A DNA stretch of 64,000 nucleotides from DMER64 sp041654355 (GTDB lineage: Bacteria > Bacteroidota > Bacteroidia > Bacteroidales > UBA932): NCBI GenBank assembly GCA_041654355.1, contig JBAZDQ010000008.1, positions 6,764 through 70,763 of the forward strand, in the 5' to 3' direction. Positions 35,669-44,163 of this stretch are shown piece after piece (positions within the stretch are counted from its first letter, which is position 1; every line of letters starts with the position of its first letter). Under the pieces are notes generated by a model. The model was not told where the DNA came from and did not search any database. It saw nothing but the letters and a program-made list of their open reading frames with translations. The translations under genes and the position numbers were made by a program.

Positions 35669-36655
35669 ATGGAACTGACAGCCGGAATGATTGCCGATCA
35701 TTTAAAAGGAGAAGTGATTGGTGATCGCGATGTTATTGTTATCGGAGTGGCACGCATTGAACAGGGAAAAGCCGGGACGGCCTGTTTCCTGGCCAATTTG
35801 AAATATGAAAAATACCTCTATGAGACAAAAGCTTCTGTTGTTCTGATAAACAGGGGCTTTGTACCATCTGCGGAAGTAAAAGCAACTTTGATCAAAGTTG
35901 ACGATGCCTATTCTGCCGTTGCCGCTTTACTGGCAATGTTTACCACACAAAAGAAGAAAAAAGGATGGGAATTCCCTCACAGTATTTCCCGGAAAGCTTC
36001 CATTGGGAGAAAAGTATATATAGGGGCGCACAGTTACATAGGGAAACGTGCACGAATAGGGAACGGAGCGCAGATATATCCCCAGGTATTTATAGGCGAT
36101 AATGTTCGTATTGGAGCAGGGACCGTGCTTTATCCCGGAGTAAAAGTCTATGACGATTGCATAATAGGTGAGAATTGCATTCTACACGCCAATGCCGTTA
36201 TCGGATCTGACGGGTTCGGTTTTGCTCCTTCTTCTGATGGAACCTATCGAAAAATTCCACAAACGGGGAATGTCATTATTGAAGACAATGTTGAGATAGG
36301 CGCAAATACGGTAGTAGACAGAGCTACCATGGGGTCCACCATTATTCGCAAAGGGGTCAAACTGGACAATTTGATCCAGATAGCGCATAATGTGGAGGTA
36401 GGCGAGAACACCGTCATGGCTGCCCAAAGCGGAATTGCCGGTTCTACACACCTTGGGCCCAATTGTATGATAGGCGGTCAGGCAGGGATCGTTGGACATT
36501 TGCAAATACCGGCCCGTACCCAATTGGGGGCACAAACCGGGGTTATTGGTCCTGTAAAAGAGGAGGGAAGTATTTTATTAGGAATGCCTGCTATCGATCA
36601 CAAAATCTTTATGAGGGCGTATGCCCGCTTCAAAAGATCAGGAATAAAAAACTAA
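35669..36655 (+). CDS. lpxD: UDP-3-O-acylglucosamine N-acyltransferase
   Basis: 328 aa: N-terminal uridine-binding domain (1-100), then a left-handed beta-helix of hexapeptide repeats (IGRKVYIGAHSYIGKRARIG and on). His240 in IQIAHNVEVG is the expected catalytic base. It adds the second acyl chain in lipid A synthesis. First of lpxD-lpxC-lpxA-wbqC; its stop codon is directly followed by the lpxC ATG. Confidence 0.96.
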   Translation: MELTAGMIADHLKGEVIGDRDVIVIGVARIEQGKAGTACFLANLKYEKYLYETKASVVLINRGFVPSAEVKATLIKVDDAYSAVAALLAMFTTQKKKKGWEFPHSISRKASIGRKVYIGAHSYIGKRARIGNGAQIYPQVFIGDNVRIGAGTVLYPGVKVYDDCIIGENCILHANAVIGSDGFGFAPSSDGTYRKIPQTGNVIIEDNVEIGANTVVDRATMGSTIIRKGVKLDNLIQIAHNVEVGENTVMAAQSGIAGSTHLGPNCMIGGQAGIVGHLQIPARTQLGAQTGVIGPVKEEGSILLGMPAIDHKIFMRAYARFKRSGIKN

Positions 36656-37558
36656 ATGAAACAACATACGGTTCTCAATAATATTGAATTAAACGGTGTG
36701 GGATTACACACAGGAGAAAAGACAGCTATCAGGATATGTCCGGCTCCGGAATGGTCCGGAATCCGATTTCAGCGTATGGATATACCCCGGCAACCGGTCC
36801 TGGAAGCACTGGCAGATTATGTGGTTAATACCAACAGAAGCACGGTGTTGTCTAAGGATAATGTAACGGTTGGGACAACCGAACATCTGTTGTCTGCTTT
36901 TTTCGGTATGGGGATAGACAATGCCCTGGTACAAATATGGGGTGGAGAGATCCCTGTCTTGGACGGAAGTGCATTGCCTTTTGCCCACATGATAAAAGAA
37001 ACGGGTCTTGCCATGCAGCACGCTGACAGAGAATACATAACGATTTCGGAACCCATTACATTCACTGATAATAATTCAGGTACTGTCATCGAGATCACTC
37101 CATCAGAGCAACTTAAGGTACATGTTATTATTGATTTTAACTCCCGGGTGCTTGGTAAACAGGAATTTATATATACAGAAGACACGGATTTTTTTCAAGA
37201 GATAGCTGCCAGCAGAACTTTTGTTTTTTTACACGAAGTATTGGCCCTTTTCCAAAAAGGGTTGGTTAAGGGCGGAGATCTTGAGAATGCGCTGGTTATT
37301 TCTGAAAAGGAAATTAGTCCTGAAGAACTGGAATCATTAAGGCAATTATACAACAAACCAAAGCTGGATATTAATGAAGGTTATTTGAACGAATCCGGAT
37401 TACGCTTTCCCGATGAATGTGCGCGACATAAAACCATGGATCTTTTAGGAGATTTGATGTTGGCAGGAAAACGCATACGGGCAGTTGTCCGCGCTTATAA
37501 ACCGGGTCATGCGGCCAATGCGGCCGTTGCCGGTTTGATAAGAAAACAAATGAAATAA
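36656..37558 (+). CDS. lpxC: UDP-3-O-acyl-N-acetylglucosamine deacetylase, not fused to FabZ
   Basis: 300 aa, the length of stand-alone LpxC. Zinc ligands His77 (GTTEHLLSAFFG), His258 and Asp262 (DECARHKTMDLLGD), and catalytic His285 (GHAANAAV) are all present. It performs the committed step of lipid A synthesis. In Bacteroides and many other Bacteroidota, LpxC is fused to a C-terminal FabZ dehydratase of about 150 residues; here the protein stops 15 residues after His285 and lpxA begins 7 bp later. Confidence 0.96.
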   Translation: MKQHTVLNNIELNGVGLHTGEKTAIRICPAPEWSGIRFQRMDIPRQPVLEALADYVVNTNRSTVLSKDNVTVGTTEHLLSAFFGMGIDNALVQIWGGEIPVLDGSALPFAHMIKETGLAMQHADREYITISEPITFTDNNSGTVIEITPSEQLKVHVIIDFNSRVLGKQEFIYTEDTDFFQEIAASRTFVFLHEVLALFQKGLVKGGDLENALVISEKEISPEELESLRQLYNKPKLDINEGYLNESGLRFPDECARHKTMDLLGDLMLAGKRIRAVVRAYKPGHAANAAVAGLIRKQMK

Positions 37559-37564
37559 AATACT

Positions 37565-38365
37565 ATGTCACAAAAAATGAATTTAATACATCCTAAAGCC
37601 GTCTTAGGAAATAACGTAGAAGTAGGTCCCTTTACCACAATAGGGGAGCATGTCCGGATTGGCCAGGGGACCCACATAGGACCAAATGTTACCATAATGG
37701 ATTACGTTACCATAGGTGACAATTGCAGGATATTTCCCGGGGCAGTCATAGGTGCCATTCCTCAGGATCTGAAATATGCCGGTGAAATATCTTATGTAGA
37801 AATTGGCAACAACGTCACCATAAGAGAATATGCCACCATTAACCGCGGAACGGCAGCCAGTCATGTCGGGACCACAAGAGTTGAGGATAATTGTTTAATA
37901 ATGAGCTATGTACATATAGCCCATGATTGTCAGGTGAAGCGAAATGTGATTCTGACCTCTTATGTAGGTCTGGCGGGAGAAACACATGTGGACGAATACG
38001 CCATTATCGGGGGGGCATCTGCCGCTCATCAATTTTCACGTATTGGAATGCATACCATGATATCGGGAGGATCGATGATCGGAAAAGATGTGCCGCCTTA
38101 TGTACTTGCCGGAAGACGTCCACTTTGTTACGGAGGTATAAACGTTATAGGTTTGCGCCGGAGGGGATTTACTTCCGAGCAGATAGAAAGGATCCACGAC
38201 GTATACCGCATCATATACCAGATCGGGTTGAATATCAGTGATGCCTGCCGCAAAGTGGAAGAGGTGCTGGACCCTTCGGAAGAACGGGATTCCATTCTCT
38301 CTTTTATTAGGGCTTCAAACCGGGGGATCATTCCCAGCAAGACGAAGTATATGGAAGAGGAATAA
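37565..38365 (+). CDS. lpxA: Acyl-ACP--UDP-N-acetylglucosamine O-acyltransferase
   Basis: 266 aa. Left-handed beta-helix of hexapeptide repeats from about residue 7 to 185, catalytic His120 (SYVHIAHDC), and a C-terminal helical domain (GLRRRGFTSEQIERIHDVY). It transfers the 3-hydroxyacyl chain to UDP-GlcNAc, the first step of lipid A synthesis. Gene order lpxD-lpxC-lpxA is the usual one in the phylum. Confidence 0.97.
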   Translation: MSQKMNLIHPKAVLGNNVEVGPFTTIGEHVRIGQGTHIGPNVTIMDYVTIGDNCRIFPGAVIGAIPQDLKYAGEISYVEIGNNVTIREYATINRGTAASHVGTTRVEDNCLIMSYVHIAHDCQVKRNVILTSYVGLAGETHVDEYAIIGGASAAHQFSRIGMHTMISGGSMIGKDVPPYVLAGRRPLCYGGINVIGLRRRGFTSEQIERIHDVYRIIYQIGLNISDACRKVEEVLDPSEERDSILSFIRASNRGIIPSKTKYMEEE

Positions 38366-38366
38366 C

Positions 38367-38975
38367 GTGAAAGCCTTCTTTACAACCGCATACTGGCCAC
38401 CGATCGCCTGTTTTTCAATTTTTAAAGGGAGTGGAGAATGGGTCCTGGAACAACACGAACACTATCAGAAACAAACGATCCGGAACCGTTGTTCCATATG
38501 TGGAGCCAACGGTCCCCAGTGGCTGATCATTCCCGTCATTCGCAAACACGGAATGAAAACGCCTGTTCGTGAAGTAATGCTGGATCTTTCAAAAGACTGG
38601 CAACGGACACACTGGCTGGCAATAGAATCTGCTTACGGATCTTCACCCTATTATGAATTTTTCCGGGAAGAGATCCGGCCTTTTTACCGGGTGGAAGAAC
38701 CCTTGTCACTTTTTGATTACAACACGCAAATCTTGAAATGGTGCCTTGAAACGCTGGATTGTAACGTTAAGATCACTTTTACTGATTCTTACCTGTCCGG
38801 TTATGAAACATGTGATTTTCGAAAAAAGGGACCTGTATACGAATTGATACCGTATTACCAGGTTTTTGCCCGGAAACACCATTTTGTACCCGGGCAAAGC
38901 ATACTGGATCTTTTGATGAACGAAGGTCCCGAATCCTGGAAAGTCTTAGAAACGGAGCCCGACAGTAAACATTAG
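38367..38975 (+). CDS. WbqC-like family protein, GTG start
   Basis: About 202 aa from GTG 38367, one base after the lpxA stop. The sequence AFFTTAYWPPIACFSIFKG and the following LEQHEHYQKQTIRNRC with NGPQWLIIPV match the WbqC-like family (PF08889-type), whose members lie in polysaccharide loci; the reaction is not established. The earlier in-frame ATG at 38238 would lie deep inside lpxA. The 3' end overlaps the convergent barrel gene by 30 bp. Confidence 0.82.
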   Translation: MKAFFTTAYWPPIACFSIFKGSGEWVLEQHEHYQKQTIRNRCSICGANGPQWLIIPVIRKHGMKTPVREVMLDLSKDWQRTHWLAIESAYGSSPYYEFFREEIRPFYRVEEPLSLFDYNTQILKWCLETLDCNVKITFTDSYLSGYETCDFRKKGPVYELIPYYQVFARKHHFVPGQSILDLLMNEGPESWKVLETEPDSKH

Positions 38976-40463
38976 TCTGAGGCGGGATAAAGTGTTTTGT
39001 CCGTGTATCTGATCATCTCCCGTGTCATATAGTGAAAAACCTTCTGTTTCTCCTAAACGGTAAGAGGCTCCCATGTCTGCAAAGAACTGGTTTGCCCGGA
39101 ATCCAAATCCGCCCGATGCTATGTGAGTAGGCTCAAAACTGCGTTCGGGAGAACCGTAATAACTGTATCCGCCCCTGATGGCCATTTGAGCTATACGGAT
39201 TTCCAGTCCGGCACGTATATTATTAGCAAAAAGGAAACGTGTGTTTTCAGATCCGTAACGGATGAGCTCATTTTCATCTTCAAAAGCCCAACGGTCGTTG
39301 CGTGTAGCCAGTTTCATGGTCCGGTAATCCACGCCTTCGTAATCTATGCTGATCAATCCGAATTTTCCGAAAGTATAGGCAAGACCTGCGTTAAAACGCC
39401 AGGGTGTACGCACTTTGTACGAAAAAACTCCGACAGGACTGCTTGACGATTGATTTCCCGTCAAAAACTCGGCAGTCATGAATTCCTGCCATTCGTCGGT
39501 CAGGGATGTCCAGGTGGGAGAGGTAACACTGGCTCCCAGGCGCATATTATTAAATGGAATGGCAATGATCCCGAATTTCATATTAAACCCTATACCTGTG
39601 GTGATTTGATCGTATGAATGAGAGAATGATGAAAAACCGGTTTCAAAATGTTCGGGGTTCTGTGATGTTTCTGTGAATTTCTCATAAGTCCGGTAATAGA
39701 TATTCCGGAAATTGAGACTGTATGCGGCAAAGAAACGGTTCCCGATATTAGCTCCCATGTTCAGGAGGTATTCACCCATACTCCCCTTGGATTCTTTAAT
39801 GAAACGCTGATCAAGAGGGCCTCCGACAACAATCATTTCTCCATCCAGGTTTTCCGTGGCACCTATGTATTGATCGGTGGTACCCGGCAGCGGATCCAGC
39901 AAATAGGTATCCCAGGAAAGAATGGACCGCCAGGCTGCATTGGAATCGTAGTAAGGATTGTAATTGTCACCTGATTCAAGATCGTTGTATGGGATTCCGT
40001 CGGTCATGGTAGCTACAGGTGACAGCCAGCTGGTTACTGCATCGTTCATACGGACAGAGGTGCGCATTGTAAAATCCTGTACTTTGTTGTAACCTGCTGC
40101 GAAGGAAAGTGAAATAAGTCCCCTGCTGTTGGAAAGGTCCAGGATGCCCACATATCCCATATTGGAGATACCTCCGCGGGTATAACGGTCATCGGTCTCC
40201 TGACCAAAATAACTGACCCGGGAAAACTGCGTGGAAAGGGAAGGAGTAAAGGTGATTTCAGAATAAGGATAAACGGCAGATGCGGCCGGATTGAGCATAA
40301 TGGAGCCGAAATCTCCTCCCAAAGCAGTTACGGCGTTACCCAAAGCCATGGAACGGGCCGTGCCCTGGTAATTCAGTTGTGAATACCGTAGAGCATCCCA
40401 GGCATTTTGTCCGGAAAGGGCAATAGGAAACACTAAAGCGATCAAGATCAGATACTTTTTCAT
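38946..40463 (-). CDS. FadL/OmpP1-like outer-membrane beta-barrel protein
   Basis: 505 aa with a signal peptide (MKKYLILIALVFPIALSGQ). The mature start NAWDALRYSQLNYQGTARSM followed by GGDFGSIMLNPAASAVYP is the FadL/OmpP1-type N-terminal plug, then barrel strands ending MFTVGLRF. Family members move hydrophobic molecules across the outer membrane; the substrate here is unknown. 38 bp after the aromatic-rich lipoprotein gene, same strand, so possibly one operon. Confidence 0.88.
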   Translation of the reverse strand: MKKYLILIALVFPIALSGQNAWDALRYSQLNYQGTARSMALGNAVTALGGDFGSIMLNPAASAVYPYSEITFTPSLSTQFSRVSYFGQETDDRYTRGGISNMGYVGILDLSNSRGLISLSFAAGYNKVQDFTMRTSVRMNDAVTSWLSPVATMTDGIPYNDLESGDNYNPYYDSNAAWRSILSWDTYLLDPLPGTTDQYIGATENLDGEMIVVGGPLDQRFIKESKGSMGEYLLNMGANIGNRFFAAYSLNFRNIYYRTYEKFTETSQNPEHFETGFSSFSHSYDQITTGIGFNMKFGIIAIPFNNMRLGASVTSPTWTSLTDEWQEFMTAEFLTGNQSSSSPVGVFSYKVRTPWRFNAGLAYTFGKFGLISIDYEGVDYRTMKLATRNDRWAFEDENELIRYGSENTRFLFANNIRAGLEIRIAQMAIRGGYSYYGSPERSFEPTHIASGGFGFRANQFFADMGASYRLGETEGFSLYDTGDDQIHGQNTLSRLRLMFTVGLRF

Positions 40464-40501
40464 TTTTTCAAGGGATCAAATATGTAATTTACAAATGCGA
40501 A

Positions 40502-41821
40502 TCATCTGCGGTATGAACCGCCGCTTGATCCTGAACGGGAAACACTTCCACCGCCTCCTGAACTCCCGCCGGAAGAACGCATGGAACCCGAGCTAACCGA
40601 ACTCCCTGTGCTTCTGCTTCCGGAATAGGAAGAACTGCTCCTGCTAGAGGAACGTGTCTGTGTATTTACGTCGGAACGGCTGCCCGAACTGTTTCCGTAA
40701 GAACGTGTTACACGTGAACTTCCCGAATTGTTATTTATTCTGGTAGAACCCGATTGATCACCCCTGTAAAAACTGCGACTATTCCCCGGGTTTATAGTAG
40801 AGGAAGTTGTTGAGGAACGGTCGTTCTCCCTGTTGGTGGTTTTTGACAGGTTGGAAGATCTGCGGTAAAAGGTGTTTCCGGTAGTCTGTTCAGTACGGGA
40901 CCTTGTGTTGGTTGAAGGATCTCTGTAAACAGCTTCCGAATTGGTTGTACCGGTAACTCTTCTGTAATTTGTCGTTCCACGTTCGGTAACAGGGTTCTTT
41001 ACATCGTCCGTTACGGGTGTCCTGGTTGTACGGTCCCCGGAGATCTGATCAATCTGGGGATTTGCCCTTCTGTAAGAACCTCCTGATCGTGTGGAATTAG
41101 AGGCTACCATATTGTGGGGTTCTACCCGCCGGAGATTGTCCCTGCGGTTATCCCTGTAAGGAGAATTGTTGTCGTAACGGTTATCGTATCCCTGGCCGCC
41201 ATGATGAAAGTAGGGATATCCGTAAAAATTGTTCATACCGGGCCCGTACCACATAGATGAATAAGTCCAGGCAGGATAATACCAGTCATTGTACCACCAG
41301 TCATAGTACCAGAAATCGTTGTACCAGGAATGTGGATACCAATACCAGCTGGAATGATAAGCATAAGGCCTGTACCAGTACCATGGCCTGTGCCAGGGAC
41401 TGTACCAGGATGACATGTAGTAGGAGTCCGACCACATGTAATCGTACCCGAAATTCATGTTAATGGTCAGGGAGAAATCCTGATCCTCGTCATCGAACAT
41501 TTTCAGTTTACGGGCGTATGTATCGTTGTTCTGGTTTGCGATAAGATATGTCGTCCCCGGTTCAACTTCAATGTTAACGACACCGTCCGGATTTGTGTAA
41601 ACAGTTTCCACTCGTGTTCCTTCCTTTCCGGCCTGCTCAATGGTTTCGTTTATGAGTTCTTCGGCTTCTGCTGCCGTTGCAAGCATGTGTACCCGTGCGG
41701 TAACGTCCGGTCTGAAGTAGGTGGCATCATCATACCTGGAGGACGCTACTTGATGACCTGTGCCGCACGAAACAGCCAGTAGTCCGGCGACCGGTAATAA
41801 TAGTATAAAAAACCTTTTCAT
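40502..41821 (-). CDS. Aromatic-rich lipoprotein with Ser/Arg/Gly-rich tail, unknown function
   Basis: 439 aa; lipobox AVSC at about 16-19. Residues about 25-120 look folded, with a conserved-looking beta part (VNIEVEPGTTYLIANQNNDT). About 125-210 is extremely rich in Trp, Tyr, His and Pro (SWYSPWHRPWYWYRPYAYHS), and about 215-439 is a low-complexity Ser/Arg/Gly/Asn/Thr stretch ending GSSGGSYRR. It has its own good promoter and a full AGGAGGTG ribosome site, rare in this phylum. Possibly an outer-membrane-associated or surface protein. Confidence 0.85.
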   Translation of the reverse strand: MKRFFILLLPVAGLLAVSCGTGHQVASSRYDDATYFRPDVTARVHMLATAAEAEELINETIEQAGKEGTRVETVYTNPDGVVNIEVEPGTTYLIANQNNDTYARKLKMFDDEDQDFSLTINMNFGYDYMWSDSYYMSSWYSPWHRPWYWYRPYAYHSSWYWYPHSWYNDFWYYDWWYNDWYYPAWTYSSMWYGPGMNNFYGYPYFHHGGQGYDNRYDNNSPYRDNRRDNLRRVEPHNMVASNSTRSGGSYRRANPQIDQISGDRTTRTPVTDDVKNPVTERGTTNYRRVTGTTNSEAVYRDPSTNTRSRTEQTTGNTFYRRSSNLSKTTNRENDRSSTTSSTINPGNSRSFYRGDQSGSTRINNNSGSSRVTRSYGNSSGSRSDVNTQTRSSSRSSSSYSGSRSTGSSVSSGSMRSSGGSSGGGGSVSRSGSSGGSYRR

Positions 41822-41825
41822 TTTG

Positions 41826-41833
41826 CACCTCCT
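41826..41833 (-). promoter_or_regulatory. Strong Shine-Dalgarno site of the aromatic-rich lipoprotein gene
   Basis: AGGAGGTG on the minus strand, 4 nt before the ATG, is an 8-nt complement of the usual 16S 3' end. Bacteroidota seldom use such sites, and I noticed no other as complete upstream of a gene in the window. Confidence 0.65.
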
Positions 41834-41856
41834 GTTTTTATTTAAAGCAAATTATG

Positions 41857-41864
41857 TACTTTTG
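41857..41864 (+). promoter_or_regulatory. -7 box (TACTTTTG) of proS
   Basis: Exact TAnnTTTG; gives a leader of about 90 AT-rich nt before proS. No clear -33 box. It lies back to back with the divergent lipoprotein promoter, 3 bp apart. Confidence 0.6.
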
Positions 41865-41867
41865 CAC

Positions 41868-41899
41868 CAAATATATTAAAAACAAAGGGAAAAAGCAAA
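41868..41899 (-). promoter_or_regulatory. Promoter of the aromatic-rich lipoprotein gene
   Basis: Minus strand: TTTG (41899-41896), a 20-nt spacer, TATATTTG (41875-41868). Full consensus match. Confidence 0.82.
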
Positions 41900-41959
41900 T
41901 TTTTCGTATTGTTTTTCAATAATAAAAGTTACAAATATTGTACCAGTAAAAAAAAACAT

Positions 41960-43432
41960 ATGGCAAAAGAAATAAGGAACAGGGAGGAAAATTATTCAGA
42001 ATGGTATAACAATCTGGTTATTAAAGCAGATCTTGCCGAAAATTCGGCTGTCAGAGGCTGTATGGTAATCAAACCATACGGGTATGCCATATGGGAGAAA
42101 ATGCAGGCAGAATTGGACCGGCGTTTTAAGGAAACAGGCCATGTTAACGCCTATTTTCCTTTATTCATTCCCAAATCTTTTTTAAGCAGGGAAGCCGAGC
42201 ATGTGGAAGGTTTTGCCAAAGAATGTGCGGTAGTTACCCATCACCGGCTGATGGCCGACCCCGGAGGACAAGGCCTGATTGTGGATCCGGATGCCAAACT
42301 GGAAGAAGAACTGATTGTTCGTCCCACCAGCGAAACGATCATATGGAATACATACCGCAACTGGATCAAATCGTACCGCGATCTTCCTATACTTTGTAAT
42401 CAATGGGCCAATGTAGTAAGGTGGGAAATGAGGACCCGGCTATTCCTCCGTACCACGGAATTTTTGTGGCAGGAAGGACATACAGCTCATGCTACCGCAC
42501 AGGAAGCCATGGAAGAAACCCGCCGCATGGTGGAAGTTTACGCATCTTTTGCAAAAGAGGTCATGTCCCTGCCCGTATGGATCGGACCTAAAACGGAATC
42601 TGAACGTTTTGCCGGTGCTGTTGACACACTTTGTATAGAAGCGCTGATGCAGGACGGAAAAGCATTACAGACAGGTACTTCTCATTTCCTGGGACAAAAT
42701 TTTGCAAAAGCTTTTGATGTTCAATTTGCTAACAGGGAAGGGAGACTGGATTACGTATGGGCTACTTCCTGGGGTGTTTCCACACGATTGATGGGTGCCC
42801 TGATAATGGCTCATTCAGACAATAACGGGTTGGTATTGCCTCCGAAACTGGCCCCCATAGAGGTCGTTCTTGTCCCCATATACAAGGGCGAAGAGGAAAT
42901 GGAGGCTATTTGTTCACACCTGGAAGCCCTGAAAGTTCGTCTGCAGGAGAGGGGCCTGAGCGTTAAACTGGACAACAGGGACAATGTCCGCTCAGGTTAT
43001 AAATTTTCCGAGTGGGAGTTAAAAGGGGTTCCCGTCAGAATTGCTGTAGGTCCCCGGGATATGCAAAACGGGACCGTAGAAGTGGCCCGCAGAGACACTA
43101 TGGAAAAACAGGTCCTGTCATTGGAAGCTATAGAACACACCGTTGTTGCATTACTAAAGGAAATCCAGGACAATATTTACCGGAAAGCCCTTGATTTCCG
43201 TAACAGGAACACCTTTGAGATAAACAATTATGATGAGTTCCGGGAACGCATAGAAGACGGTGGATTTTTCCTGTGCCACTGGGACGGAACGGCGGAAACG
43301 GAAGCGAAGATCAAAGAAGAAACAAAAGCTACCATACGACTGATACCCGAAAGGGAAGATCCCAAACCGGGGAAATGTATGTACAGTGGAAAACCCTCGG
43401 CACAGAGAGTTGTCTTTGCCAGGGCCTATTAA
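41960..43432 (+). CDS. proS: Prolyl-tRNA synthetase, short eukaryote/archaeal-like form
   Basis: 490 aa from ATG 41960. Class II motifs: motif 2 around NVVRWEMRTRLFLRTTEFLWQ, the TSETIIWNTY segment before it, then the anticodon domain (about 285-400) and a C-terminal zinc-type domain ending GKCMYSGKPSAQRVVFARAY. No editing (INS) domain, as expected for the ProS type 3 found in Bacteroidota. The preceding in-frame ATG at 41909 lies in an A-rich leader. Confidence 0.97.
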   Translation: MAKEIRNREENYSEWYNNLVIKADLAENSAVRGCMVIKPYGYAIWEKMQAELDRRFKETGHVNAYFPLFIPKSFLSREAEHVEGFAKECAVVTHHRLMADPGGQGLIVDPDAKLEEELIVRPTSETIIWNTYRNWIKSYRDLPILCNQWANVVRWEMRTRLFLRTTEFLWQEGHTAHATAQEAMEETRRMVEVYASFAKEVMSLPVWIGPKTESERFAGAVDTLCIEALMQDGKALQTGTSHFLGQNFAKAFDVQFANREGRLDYVWATSWGVSTRLMGALIMAHSDNNGLVLPPKLAPIEVVLVPIYKGEEEMEAICSHLEALKVRLQERGLSVKLDNRDNVRSGYKFSEWELKGVPVRIAVGPRDMQNGTVEVARRDTMEKQVLSLEAIEHTVVALLKEIQDNIYRKALDFRNRNTFEINNYDEFRERIEDGGFFLCHWDGTAETEAKIKEETKATIRLIPEREDPKPGKCMYSGKPSAQRVVFARAY

Positions 43433-43442
43433 ATAATTAATC

Positions 43443-44153
43443 ATGACAAATTCAGAAACGCGTCCTGAAAGACAGCAGATCATTAAAGGATTGAATGAAA
43501 AATCCCAGTTGAAGAACAAAGTTTATCTTCAAACGCTTGAGGTATTTAACCTGGCCAAGGAAGTGTTGCACGAAATGAGCAACGACATAAACGAACTTTT
43601 GGAAGACGGGGAAAACCGTCGGGTGCGTTTTGAGTACAGGGACCGCGGCAAATTTGAAGCCGAACTGAAATTTGCAGATGACATTCTGCTGTTCAGTATG
43701 CATACCGATGTTTTTCAATTTGACAGGGATCATCCCATATGGAAGAACGAATACGCAAAAAAGGAACCTTTTTCCACTTATTGCGGGGTCATTTCCGTAT
43801 ACAATTTTTTAACCGATTCATTTAAATACAACCGGAAAGAAGACCTGGGCTACCTGGTGGCCAGGATCTTTATAAACAAAGACAAGAGCTTTTTTACGGA
43901 AGGGAAGCGTCAGCAAACACGCAATCTGGCTGCTTTTGGAAAACGGACGATAGATAAGAACGCCATAGTAAATGTGGTAGAAACAGCTGTATTATATAGT
44001 CTTTCATTCGACCTGCTGGCCCCTCCCTATGAGAATGTTGCAGTTGCCACTGTAGAACAAATGAATGCAAAAATTGACAGCTCAAAAATGCAAACAGGCA
44101 AACGCCTGGGCTTTGCGTTTTGTGCAGACGATGTAAAAGCGGATCAGGAATAA
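43443..44153 (+). CDS. Protein of unknown function, cytosolic
   Basis: 236 aa, no signal peptide or TM segment. An N-terminal helical part (KNKVYLQTLEVFNLAKEVLH) is followed by an alpha/beta region with YCGVISVYNFLTDSFKYNR and LGYLVARIFINKDKSFFTEG. I recognise no named family. 10 bp after proS and 10 bp before the DUF3078 gene, so one operon. Confidence 0.8.
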   Translation: MTNSETRPERQQIIKGLNEKSQLKNKVYLQTLEVFNLAKEVLHEMSNDINELLEDGENRRVRFEYRDRGKFEAELKFADDILLFSMHTDVFQFDRDHPIWKNEYAKKEPFSTYCGVISVYNFLTDSFKYNRKEDLGYLVARIFINKDKSFFTEGKRQQTRNLAAFGKRTIDKNAIVNVVETAVLYSLSFDLLAPPYENVAVATVEQMNAKIDSSKMQTGKRLGFAFCADDVKADQE

Positions 44154-44163
44154 TTGTAATTTT

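Noticed and set aside
41257..41463. Cys/Thr-rich small frame on the plus strand
   Set aside because: Antisense of the Trp/Tyr-rich segment; ACC/TGC codons arise from the complement of TGG/TAC repeats.
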